Assembly (NCBI GenBank): GCA_025353585.1
Contig: JANXOM010000257.1
Coordinates: 1 to 39,740 of the forward strand
DNA: 39,740 nt
Reading direction: 5' to 3'
Origin: Deltaproteobacteria bacterium
Lineage (GTDB): Bacteria; Myxococcota_A; Polyangia; Haliangiales; Haliangiaceae
A program made the position numbers and the translations under genes. Position 1 is the stretch's first letter. Each line of letters begins with the position of its first letter. This document shows positions 18,105 to 27,344 of this stretch, piece by piece. Below the pieces are notes generated by a model. The model had not been told where the DNA came from. It worked only from the letters and a program-made list of their open reading frames with translations, and did not search any database.

Positions 18105-18548
18105 GTGCTCGGCGGCCTGTTCCTGACGCCGGCTGTGACCGCGATCTCGGACGCCCTTGCATCCGCCCACATTCGCGGCGGCCGCGTGGCCGTCGTGGGT
18201 GACGCTCGCCTCGCGCGCGCGCTCGTCGCGCCGGGTCGCGAGATCGTTCCGGTGGGCCTGTCCGCGCGCGCCGCGAAGAAGCTCGCCGGCGCGCTGCGCG
18301 ACGCGTCGAGCCTCGCGCCGGCGTCCCTCGCCGCCGCGATCGTCATGGACGTCACGGCGGACGCCGGGTGGGAGCAGACGCTGCGGGCGTGGTGCGGGCT
18401 CGTATGCGACGGCGGCGCGGTCGTGCTTGTCGATCGCGGCCGCGCGACGCTCGCGACAGGCCGCGCGCTCTGCGCCGGGCTCAGCGAGCTCGAGCAGCGC
18501 CGCGCTGGCCGAGCCGTGGTGACCAGCGGCCTCGTGACGCAGCTCTGA
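18105..18548 (+). CDS. Small Rossmann-like protein, methyltransferase-like
   Basis: 147 residues, GTG start. GGRVAVVGDARLARALV resembles the first strand and Gly-loop of a class I methyltransferase, and AAIVMDVT...GAVVLVDRG resembles its motif IV-VI strands. At 147 residues it is shorter than a complete methyltransferase and lacks a clear acidic residue after strand 2, so it may be a degenerate or non-catalytic relative. It sits inverted between two paralogous lipoprotein genes, and its last 68 bases overlap the 3' end of the convergent one. An extended -10 directly precedes the start. Coding status is probable, function only suggested. Confidence 0.6.
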   Translation: MLGGLFLTPAVTAISDALASAHIRGGRVAVVGDARLARALVAPGREIVPVGLSARAAKKLAGALRDASSLAPASLAAAIVMDVTADAGWEQTLRAWCGLVCDGGAVVLVDRGRATLATGRALCAGLSELEQRRAGRAVVTSGLVTQL

Positions 18549-19905
18549 CCGTCCCGCGATTCTGGAGCGACGTGGCCTCGCGCGTGACGCCGGTGATGCT
18601 GCGCAGGTCCTGCTGGAACCCGAACACGGCGTAGGGCGTCAGGCGCGCGGCGTCGTAGCCCGCGATCTGATCGGACTCGACGGCGACGCAGTCCGATTGG
18701 CCCGCCACGTCGGTCGCGAGCGCGGCGAGCCCCGCGAGATCGGCCGGCAGGGTGGGCAGGACGACGTCGCCGGGCTTGTCCGTGACGATCAACCACTGGA
18801 ACTGCGCCGTCTGGGCGCCCGTGGTCCCGTCCATGCGCGCGTACCCGACCTCGCACGCGAACAGGTCGGGCGCGTCGCCCTTGCTGCCCTCGGTGGTGAC
18901 CGGGACCTTGATCGTCTGCGTGGCGGGATCGAACGTGATGGCGCCGAGCCAGGGGAGCACGTTGCCCGCGATGTCGAGGCCGTACGTCGTGGCGTCCCCG
19001 GCGACGCGCTGGAAGACGGACTGGCGGCCGAGGCCCGCGCGCGTGATGTCGGACTGGAGGAGAGCGGTCGAGGTGACGGGTCCGGTGACCGCGGGCTTCG
19101 CGGTGCCGCCGGCGATCGCCGCGTTCACGCTGCTCTCGAAGCCGGCGTTGTCGGGCGCGAGGCGCGCCAGGAAGACGCCGTTGTCGTCGCTGCCGTTCGT
19201 GTAGCTCGCCGCCAGCGTGAGGAACGGCCGGAACGCGCCGGTCAACGTGGTGCTGCCACCCGCGACGAACGACACGCCGGTCTTGTCCTGCGAGATCGTC
19301 GCGAGGCCGCTCTGCGCGTCGAAGCCAACGATCACGAGCTCCATCGGGTCCTGCTTGCACTGGGCCTGGAACGACAGGCTCGCGACGAGCGAATCCCCGC
19401 CGGTCGCGTTGCTGACGGACGTCGCGCCGCACGGGCCGAAGACCTCGTAGTTGGTCACGCCCGGCTGCGGCGTGAACTTCACGGTGAACGAGCCGGCGTC
19501 GCTGAAGTCGCGCGCGGTGCCGAGGGTGATGTGGTCGCCGTTCTTGACGCCGGAGACGCTCTGCAAGAACGGCTCGGGGTTGGTCCCGTTGGTCGAGCCG
19601 ATCACGGTGACGGTGCCGCCATCCTCGACGCTCGCGGAGGCCGTCCCCGTCGCGTCGGTCACCCCGCGCTGGGTCCCCTTGGCATCGGTGAACACGACCT
19701 GCGCGCCGACGAGCGGCGTCGCCGCCCCCTGGATATCGAACGCCGTGACCTTGACGAGCCCCGCGGTCGCGCCGTCCGAGCCGCCGCCGCCATCCCCGCT
19801 GCCACCCGGCGGCGCGTCCGCGAGATGATTCGTCGGTACCTCGCCGCAGGCCACGACGGGGACGACAACGACGGCGAAGAGAACGGCAGCGAGGGAGCGC
19901 GTCAT
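18481..19905 (-). CDS. Lipoprotein paralogue 2 (474 aa)
   Basis: 474 residues from ATG 19905, lipobox VVAC, with the same NHLADAP start of the mature chain as paralogue 1. Shared landmarks: YEVFGPCG, DAPDLFACEVGYAR and PGDVVLPTLP. An Ig-like/carboxypeptidase-regulatory stretch lies at ~45-110. The C-terminus runs ~20 residues past the end of its paralogue in an Arg-rich tail (e.g. RAASRGRWSPRLGQRG) that is encoded within the convergent small gene. This tail is probably acquired by loss of the original stop codon rather than functional. Promoter: TATCCT lies 9 bases before the ATG. Confidence 0.85.
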   Translation of the reverse strand: MTRSLAAVLFAVVVVPVVACGEVPTNHLADAPPGGSGDGGGGSDGATAGLVKVTAFDIQGAATPLVGAQVVFTDAKGTQRGVTDATGTASASVEDGGTVTVIGSTNGTNPEPFLQSVSGVKNGDHITLGTARDFSDAGSFTVKFTPQPGVTNYEVFGPCGATSVSNATGGDSLVASLSFQAQCKQDPMELVIVGFDAQSGLATISQDKTGVSFVAGGSTTLTGAFRPFLTLAASYTNGSDDNGVFLARLAPDNAGFESSVNAAIAGGTAKPAVTGPVTSTALLQSDITRAGLGRQSVFQRVAGDATTYGLDIAGNVLPWLGAITFDPATQTIKVPVTTEGSKGDAPDLFACEVGYARMDGTTGAQTAQFQWLIVTDKPGDVVLPTLPADLAGLAALATDVAGQSDCVAVESDQIAGYDAARLTPYAVFGFQQDLRSITGVTREATSLQNRGTVRAASRGRWSPRLGQRGAARAR

Positions 19906-19914
19906 GCGAGCGCC

Positions 19915-19920
19915 AGGATA
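19915..19920 (-). promoter_or_regulatory. -10 element TATCCT of lipoprotein paralogue 2
   Basis: On the minus strand TATCCT ends 9 bases before the ATG at 19905, the same geometry as paralogue 1. Confidence 0.45.
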
Positions 19921-19944
19921 GCGCGAGTGCGCGCGCCGTTTCCG

Positions 19945-22500
<2,556 letters not shown>

Positions 22501-22505
22501 GCGCG

Positions 22506-22545
22506 CATCTAGCCACGCCGCGGAAACAGCGGCAAGTGCTACGAT
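22506..22545. promoter_or_regulatory. Divergent -10 elements between PBP and the small anchored protein
   Basis: Plus: TGcTACGAT, an extended -10 with its hexamer at 22540-22545, 7 bases before GTG 22553. Minus: TAGATG (22511-22506), 5 bases before GTG 22500; this one is a poorer match. Confidence 0.4.
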
Positions 22546-22552
22546 CCCGCGC

Positions 22553-23095
22553 GTGTCGTCGCGCCTCTGGCCCGTGCTCGGGCTCGCCGCCGTGGTGACG
22601 ACGGTGGCCATCTGGCGCTGGCCCGCGAGCGAGGCGCCGGCGCCCACCCGGCTCGCCGGGCCGTCGCGCGGGGTCCTGGTGGCCACTCCGGAGCCGGCGG
22701 CTCCGGTGCCCCCCGTGCGCGCGGCGCCCGCGCCAGCCGAGCCTCACGCGTTCAACCCCGCCTCGCGCCCGGCGCTGCCGACGCCCGAGGTGGTAGAGCC
22801 GGCGCACCTGCCGCCCGCGGCCTTCATGACCGAGGCGCGGGATGACCGCTGGGCGCGCCCGCTCGAAGCGGATCTGCAGCGCCGCCTGACCACGGTCGTC
22901 ACCGTCCACGCCGACGCGATCGAGTGCCGCCGCACCACGTGCAAGCTCGCGCTCTCGGGCCCCGCCGACGCCGTGAGCACCGCGTTCGAGTCCCTGGCCG
23001 CCCTGCGCGCGCCGCTGACGATGACGGGCGCGGGCAGCGCCGTCACGGCCTACCTCACCTTCCCCCCGCCCGCCGCTCCGACCGATCCCGACTGA
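22553..23095 (+). CDS. Small membrane-anchored protein with Pro/Ala linker
   Basis: 180 residues from GTG 22553. An N-terminal transmembrane anchor (SSRLWPVLGLAAVVTTVAIW) is followed by an Ala/Pro-rich linker (~25-85) and a compact C-terminal domain (~100-175). The domain has a Cys pair in ADAIECRRTTCKLAL that is probably a disulfide, then alternating strands and a helix. No family is recognised; the Cys-x5-Cys strand pattern recurs in uncharacterised myxobacterial periplasmic proteins. It is divergent from the PBP, which makes a cell-wall role possible but unproven. Confidence 0.75.
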   Translation: MSSRLWPVLGLAAVVTTVAIWRWPASEAPAPTRLAGPSRGVLVATPEPAAPVPPVRAAPAPAEPHAFNPASRPALPTPEVVEPAHLPPAAFMTEARDDRWARPLEADLQRRLTTVVTVHADAIECRRTTCKLALSGPADAVSTAFESLAALRAPLTMTGAGSAVTAYLTFPPPAAPTDPD

Positions 23096-23118
23096 CGGTT
23101 CGCGCGGTGACGGTTATC

Positions 23119-23285
23119 GCGTTGCGTAGCGCAGAGGCGCAGAGGAAGAAGAGGTCAGAGGAGCCGGAAATAAGAGGGGTTTGCAGCCGAGCACAGCCGG
23201 TGCACTCGCTAGATCCGGCTGCCAACCCCTCTCGTTCAGACTCCTCTGATCTCCTCTTCCTCTGCGCCTCTGTGCTACGCAACGC
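23119..23285. repeat. 167-bp imperfect palindrome, MITE-like
   Basis: The left arm (23119-23189) and right arm (23216-23285) are inverted copies of ~70 bases, ~87 % identical by hand alignment, around a 26-base loop. The outer 12 bases of each arm, GCGTTGCGTAGC, match perfectly, and the arms contain GCAGAGGCGCAGAGG-type purine runs. The trinucleotide ATC adjoins both ends, a possible minimal target duplication. It is less GC-rich than its surroundings and lies between two genes, with no reading frame of its own. Fits a miniature inverted-repeat element or a large REP-type palindrome. Confidence 0.85.
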
Positions 23286-23321
23286 ATCAGCCGCCAACGC
23301 ACCAACCGTAACCGTGCGCGC

Positions 23322-23327
23322 TACGCT
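23322..23327 (+). promoter_or_regulatory. -10 element TACGCT of the DUF427 gene
   Basis: TACGCT ends 5 bases before the ATG at 23333, consistent with a leaderless transcript. It lies 37 bases after the palindromic element, so that element may sit over the upstream promoter region. Confidence 0.4.
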
Positions 23328-23332
23328 TCCGC

Positions 23333-23899
23333 ATGTCCTCGGACTCCGAACACCCTCCCGCCTGGCTGAGCCAGGCCCGCGCCGGCTGGCAATGGCGCGG
23401 CTCGGCGCGCCCGCCCTTCGCGCTCGCACCTGGCCCCGGGCAGGAGTCCGTCTGGGACTACCCGCGCCCGCCGCTCCTCGTCGCCGATTCGCGCGCCGTT
23501 CGCGTCCTCGCCGGCGGCGTCGAGATCGCCCGCACGCGCGCCGCCGTGCGCGTCCTCGAGACCTCGCACCCGCCGACCTTCTACGTGCCGCGCGCCGACG
23601 TCGACATGTCCGCCCTGCGCGCGGCCGGGCGCGGCACCTTCTGCGAGTGGAAGGGCGACTGCACGTACTACGACGTCGCGTCCGGCGACACGTCCCTGCC
23701 GCGCGGGGCCTGGTCGTACGAGGCTCCGTTCGTCGAGGCCACCGCGATCGCCGGCCACGTCGGCTTCTACGCCCACGCGCTCGAGTGCTGGGTCGGCGAC
23801 GAGCGCGCGCGGCCGCAGCTCGGCGGGTTCTACGGCGGCTGGATCACCTCCGAGCTCGTCGGGCCGTTCAAGGGCGCCCCGGGCACCACCGGCTGGTAG
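23333..23899 (+). CDS. DUF427 domain protein
   Basis: 188 residues from ATG 23333. It matches the DUF427 pattern as I recall it: VRVLAGGVEIARTRAAVRVL, then HPPTFYVPRADVDM, a CEWKGDCTYYDV segment, WSYEAP, and IAGHVGFYAHALECWVGD. These proteins are small beta-barrels of unknown biochemical role. The N-terminal ~50 residues (PAWLSQARAGWQWRG) form an extra segment also seen in longer family members. No signal peptide, so probably cytoplasmic. Family assignment is confident. Confidence 0.85.
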   Translation: MSSDSEHPPAWLSQARAGWQWRGSARPPFALAPGPGQESVWDYPRPPLLVADSRAVRVLAGGVEIARTRAAVRVLETSHPPTFYVPRADVDMSALRAAGRGTFCEWKGDCTYYDVASGDTSLPRGAWSYEAPFVEATAIAGHVGFYAHALECWVGDERARPQLGGFYGGWITSELVGPFKGAPGTTGW

Positions 23900-23907
23900 C
23901 GCGGCGA

Positions 23908-23937
23908 TACGTACGCGCATGCTGACCTGTACGTACG
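23908..23937. promoter_or_regulatory. Paired palindromes TACGTACG, candidate antitoxin operator
   Basis: TACGTACG occurs at 23908-23915 and again at 23930-23937, centres 22 bases apart (about two helical turns), the second ending just before the GTG of the AbrB-like frame. CGTACG and its neighbours are self-complementary. AbrB/MazE antitoxins are dimeric and commonly repress their own operon through such sites, so this is a likely autoregulatory operator, now attached to a broken module. Confidence 0.5.
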
Positions 23938-24306
23938 GTGATCAAGAACCTCACGCGCACCGGCAACAGCGTGGCGCTCGTCCTCGACAAGCAGCTGCTC
24001 GAGGCCGCGAACCTCGATCCCGATGACCAGGTCGAGGTCTCGACGAAGGGCCGCGTCATCGTGATCGCGCCGGTGCCGAGCACGCGCGAGCTCGACAAGC
24101 GCGCGCGCGGGCAGGAGCTGATGCACGCGAACGGCCTGCTCGAGTCGGCCGTGGCCACACCCGAAGCTTCGTTCGACGGCGTCTACCTTCACGCCACGCG
24201 GCCCGAGATGGCGGCCGCGTACTGTTTCACCTCGCGCAGAACCACCGGTGTGTCGACGGCAACAAGCGCATCGCGGCTGCCGCGCTGTTCATGTTCCTCT
24301 ACATGA
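23938..24306 (+). pseudogene. AbrB/MazE-type antitoxin fused in frame to a Doc fragment
   Basis: The GTG frame begins VIKNLTRTGNSVALVLDKQL, a clear SpoVT/AbrB swapped-hairpin antitoxin N-terminus (~1-48), followed by the helical linker STRELDKRARGQELM. At residue 67 the sequence switches to LLESAVATPEASFDGVYLH, which belongs inside a Doc/Fic toxin. So the antitoxin C-terminus and roughly the first 35 toxin residues are missing, as after an in-frame deletion. The frame then loses the toxin's reading at ~24222 and ends in 28 meaningless residues. It is probably unable to neutralise a toxin, though its DNA-binding domain looks intact. Confidence 0.75.
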
Positions 24307-24428
24307 ACGAGCTCGTCCTCACCTGTGACGAGGACGAGCTCGTCGCGATCACCCTCGGCGTCGCGAGCGGTGCCACGACGAAGGCGGAGCTCGCGGTGTT
24401 CGTCGCCGCGCACGTCGCACCGATCTGA
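24136..24428 (+). pseudogene. Doc/Fic toxin remnant, frameshifted
   Basis: Toxin-like residues start in the antitoxin frame (LLESAVATPEASFDG...EMAAAY). They continue in another frame from 24222 as LFHLAQNHRCVDGNKRIAAA, and run to a TGA at 24428. The Fic motif HxFxDGNKR is present as HRCVDGNKR. Restoring one C at the junction (TAC-CTG instead of TACTG) rejoins the two frames, so a one-base deletion is the simplest cause. The N-terminal ~35 residues of Doc are absent. A Doc toxin phosphorylates EF-Tu; this one cannot be made as a whole protein. Confidence 0.8.
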
Positions 24429-24438
24429 CGCGGGCGCG

Positions 24439-25986
24439 CTACGGTTGCGGATGGTGCCAGCGCGCCAGCAGCGCCGGGAAATCGGCCGCCTCGAGGCGCT
24501 GCACCAGCCGGCCCGCCGTGCCCGAGCCGGGCGCCGCCCGCATCTCCTCGCCTTCGCCGCGCGTGATCGGCGTGATGCGCAGGACATCGATCGCCCCGCC
24601 CGTCGCCGGCATCGGCGCGATCATCTCCGTCGCCAGCAGGCGCTCCCAGCCGCCCCAGCCCGGCAACGCCTCGCGCATCGACTGGCCCGGATAGAACGGC
24701 ACGCCCGTCTCGGCGATGCGGTGGATCGTGCGCCCCGCGCGCGCGACGAGCGCGATCAGCGCGTCGTCGTGGTGATCCGCCCACGCCAGCACCTCGCACC
24801 GCTCGACGCTCTGCTCCTCCGTCGTCTCCAGGCGCCGCGCGCGCAGCCCGTCCGTCACGATCAATACCGAGCGCTCCGGCCGCCCGCCGAGCTCGCGCCG
24901 CAGCACGCGCACCGTGAACGCGGGGATCGCGCCGTCGGCGTCGAACGCGACCGCCGCGTCCTGCGCGATCGCCGTGCACCCGCGCACCGTCAGCTCGCGC
25001 GCGAGCGCGGCCATGAACGGAAGCCCCGCGAGCCCGCCGAGCGCCGGCTCCCACGGCGCGGCGTGCGCGAACGGGCCGGTGGTCGCGAGCGTCTCGCGGA
25101 TCAGGATGAACGGCCGCTGCGTTCCGACGAGGAACACCTGCTCCGCCTTGCCCGCGACCGCGAACGCGCGCCCGAGCGCCGCGTGGATCGACGCCATCGA
25201 CGTTGGCTCGCGGATCGCCGCGCCCACGCCGGGCACGCCGAGCGCGGCCCCCATCTCCTCGACCGCGGCGCGGATCGCGGGCGCCTGCTCGGGCGCGAGC
25301 ACGCGGGCCATGAACGCCCGCTCCGCCGCCGCGCGCCCGCCGGGGGAGAAGTCCGCGCGGCCCTCGAGCGCGGCGACCTCGATCGCCTCGCCGACCTGCG
25401 CCTCGTCGAGCGTGAGCGCGTCGAGCTGCGCGAAGTACGCCTTCGGATCGCCGCCCGCCGGCACGAACAGCTTGCCCGTGTGCCGCGCCCACGTGCCGCC
25501 GTCGAACCAGCGCAGGAGCCCCGCGTGCTGGATCGCGGTGAACACGTCGCGCGCGGCCCATCGCGACGGCGCCGGGGCCACCGGGGCCTCGGGCTCGGCG
25601 GGTGGCGCGAGCGGCATCACCGCGCCGACGAGCACGCCGTCGCGCTTCACGATCACCACGCCGCGCGCGCCGCTGGTGCCGAGCGTGATCGCGCCGCCGA
25701 GCCCGCGCAGGAGCTGCACGTTGGCGTCGGACAGGTACACGTCGTCCGGCGTGCGGAACGCGACCACGCCGACCGCCGTCGACGGCGCCAGCGCCGCGAG
25801 CTCGGACGTGTGGCTCGGGACCGTCTGCAGGATCGCGGCGATCTGCAGCTCGGTCAGCGCCTGCACGCCCTCGGGCGACGGGATGCCCTCCACGACCGCC
25901 GCGCGCAGGGTCGCGGCTCCGTTCGTGATGTACGGCGTGCCGTCGGCGGTCGCGCCTTGGAGGCGAAAGACCAGGTGCGGTTTCAC
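24439..25986 (-). CDS. Uncharacterised protein with suppressor-of-fused-like C-terminus
   Basis: 515 residues from GTG 25986, whose first bases overlap the stop of the DUF2127 gene (GTGA), so translation is coupled. The N-terminal ~130 residues are an alpha/beta region, then an Ala/Pro linker and a helical middle. The last ~180 residues resemble the bacterial suppressor-of-fused (SUFU) fold: SVLIVTDGLRARRL, a PFYPGQSMREALPGWGGW turn, and VLRITPITRGE followed by an L..RL..ADFP ending. That match is from memory of the pattern and is tentative. Bacterial SUFU proteins are often immunity-type proteins, but no toxin gene is adjacent. Last gene of the sigma-DUF2127 operon. Confidence 0.75.
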   Translation of the reverse strand: MKPHLVFRLQGATADGTPYITNGAATLRAAVVEGIPSPEGVQALTELQIAAILQTVPSHTSELAALAPSTAVGVVAFRTPDDVYLSDANVQLLRGLGGAITLGTSGARGVVIVKRDGVLVGAVMPLAPPAEPEAPVAPAPSRWAARDVFTAIQHAGLLRWFDGGTWARHTGKLFVPAGGDPKAYFAQLDALTLDEAQVGEAIEVAALEGRADFSPGGRAAAERAFMARVLAPEQAPAIRAAVEEMGAALGVPGVGAAIREPTSMASIHAALGRAFAVAGKAEQVFLVGTQRPFILIRETLATTGPFAHAAPWEPALGGLAGLPFMAALARELTVRGCTAIAQDAAVAFDADGAIPAFTVRVLRRELGGRPERSVLIVTDGLRARRLETTEEQSVERCEVLAWADHHDDALIALVARAGRTIHRIAETGVPFYPGQSMREALPGWGGWERLLATEMIAPMPATGGAIDVLRITPITRGEGEEMRAAPGSGTAGRLVQRLEAADFPALLARWHHPQP

Positions 25987-26465
25987 GCCGCGACGATATC
26001 AGGTCTGCGGAAGGGCCAGTTCCCATCGCCGCGCAGGCGGAACACCAGGTAGATCACGATCCCGATGTTGAACGCCGTCACGGCGGCCTTCGTGATGCTC
26101 TCGTTCTCGACGAGCTCGTAGATCTCGATCGGGACCAGCGACGTCGTGAGGATCGTCGTGAAGTACTCGGCCCACAGCTTCCGCAGGAGGAGGCCGACGC
26201 CCTCGATCAGAAACAGGCACGCGTACACCAGCGTGCCGATGCCGATCAGCCGCAGCGTCGCCGGGTCGAACCCGCTGACCTTCTCGATCGCCTCGCGCAT
26301 GTAGTGGTTCGCGGGGTGGAGGTTGTCGATCCACCCCTTCACGCCGCGGGCCTCGTCGCGGCGCAGCAGCGAGAGCGCGCCGAGCCCGACCGCCACGAGG
26401 CCGATCGCCTTGACCAGCTTGAAGAGCCCGATCAGGCGGAGGATGGAGTTGCTGCGCGTCGCCAC
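25983..26465 (-). CDS. DUF2127 family membrane protein
   Basis: 160 residues from GTG 26465, with GGAG seven bases upstream; the previous gene ends 20 bases earlier. Four predicted membrane segments with the DUF2127 signature: LRLIGLFKLVKAIGLVAVG, a short polar stretch with LHPANHY, LIGIGTLVYACLFLIEGVGL, then AEYFTTILTTSLVPIEIYEL and a last helix. Biochemical role unknown. The order sigma factor, DUF2127, SUFU-like, all with tight or overlapping junctions, makes it a three-gene operon in which this could be a membrane sensor or regulator of the sigma factor. That idea is speculative. Confidence 0.85.
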   Translation of the reverse strand: MATRSNSILRLIGLFKLVKAIGLVAVGLGALSLLRRDEARGVKGWIDNLHPANHYMREAIEKVSGFDPATLRLIGIGTLVYACLFLIEGVGLLLRKLWAEYFTTILTTSLVPIEIYELVENESITKAAVTAFNIGIVIYLVFRLRGDGNWPFRRPDIVAA

Positions 26466-26485
26466 GCAGCAACTCCGAGCAAGGA

Positions 26486-27145
26486 TCAGGCCGTCGCGAG
26501 GTCGGCGATCGGGCTATCCCCGGCCAGCGTCGACAGGCACCGCATCAAGTGCGCGCGGATCTTGTGCTTCTTGGAGTAGACCGTCTTGAGGCTGATCTGC
26601 ATCTCGACCGCGATCTCGTCCGCCTCGAGGCCGCGCTGGTAGTAGAGCTCGACGAACGTGCGGTCCTTGTCGCTGAACTCGCTGAGGAGCTCGTTCAGGT
26701 GGCCCCAGCGCTCCTTCTCGATGAGGAGCTCGAGCGGGCTGCGGTCGGAGTCCTCGGAGACCTCGGTCTGCGCGGCGTCGCCGAGCTTGTCGAGGACCGG
26801 GCGGCGACCGGCGCCGCGGAGGTGGTCGTAGGCCGCGTTGACCGAGATCATGCCGATCCACGAGCCGAGCTTGGTGCCGCGGGCCGGGTTGTAGATGCGG
26901 AGCTTGTGCATGTCGTCGCGGACGAGGTGCATCATGACGTCGGCGTAGATCTCGTCGAGGTCGGCGCTCCCGAGCATCGGCGAGTACTTCAGCGTCACCT
27001 TGGTGATGCACCGGTAGATGAGCGGGCGATAGCGGCGGACCAGCTCGGCCCAGGCGCGCCCCTCGCTCCGGAGGACATGCCTCAGGAGCTCTCGGTCGGT
27101 CCAGTCGCTCGGGTTTTTGGAGATTGGGCGGGCGAGGAGGGCCAT
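26486..27145 (-). CDS. RNA polymerase sigma-70 family (ECF-like) factor
   Basis: 219 residues from ATG 27145. Region 2 is seen in WAELVRRYRPLIYRCITKV...LGSADLDEIYADVMMHLV, with a basic stretch and YDHLRGAGRRP at the 2.4/linker end. Region 4 is seen in LSEFSDKDRTFVELYYQRGLEADEIAVEMQISLKTVYSKKHKIRAHL, a helix-turn-helix of the -35-binding type. Two-domain organisation matches ECF sigma factors. No anti-sigma gene with a zinc-binding domain follows; instead the operon continues with a membrane protein. Upstream, a minus-strand TAGCTC lies 9 bases before the ATG, a poor match. Confidence 0.88.
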   Translation of the reverse strand: MALLARPISKNPSDWTDRELLRHVLRSEGRAWAELVRRYRPLIYRCITKVTLKYSPMLGSADLDEIYADVMMHLVRDDMHKLRIYNPARGTKLGSWIGMISVNAAYDHLRGAGRRPVLDKLGDAAQTEVSEDSDRSPLELLIEKERWGHLNELLSEFSDKDRTFVELYYQRGLEADEIAVEMQISLKTVYSKKHKIRAHLMRCLSTLAGDSPIADLATA

Positions 27146-27214
27146 CGTGCGGAGGAGCTACAGCAACCCTCGCGCCACACCTAACTGCTCGGAAGGATTA
27201 AGACGAATTCGCAC

Positions 27215-27230
27215 GGCTACGGTGGTAGCC
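27215..27230. promoter_or_regulatory. Inverted repeat GGCTAC-ggtg-GTAGCC
   Basis: A perfect 6-bp inverted repeat with a 4-base loop lies in the ~199-bp gap upstream of the sigma factor and downstream of glpK. It could be a sigma-gene operator or a weak glpK terminator (no T-tract). In the same gap I see no gene. Confidence 0.35.
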
Positions 27231-27344
27231 ACCACTAGTTGGTGAAATCGACCAGGCCCGCCGTTTCGGGAGGGAAGTTGAACGAAGGAAGGTCCGTAGG
27301 CGGGAGTCGCGTGAATTCGTGCGGTTCATCCGAAGTCGGACGCC

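Noticed and set aside
24222-24428. Programmed frameshift to make a fused antitoxin-Doc protein
   Set aside because: There is no slippery heptamer at the junction, and the first ~35 Doc residues are missing, so even a frameshift would not give a complete toxin. A pseudogene explains it better.
24325-26052. 575-residue plus-strand open frame
   Set aside because: Antisense to the SUFU-like gene, compositionally Arg-rich, with no recognisable motif.
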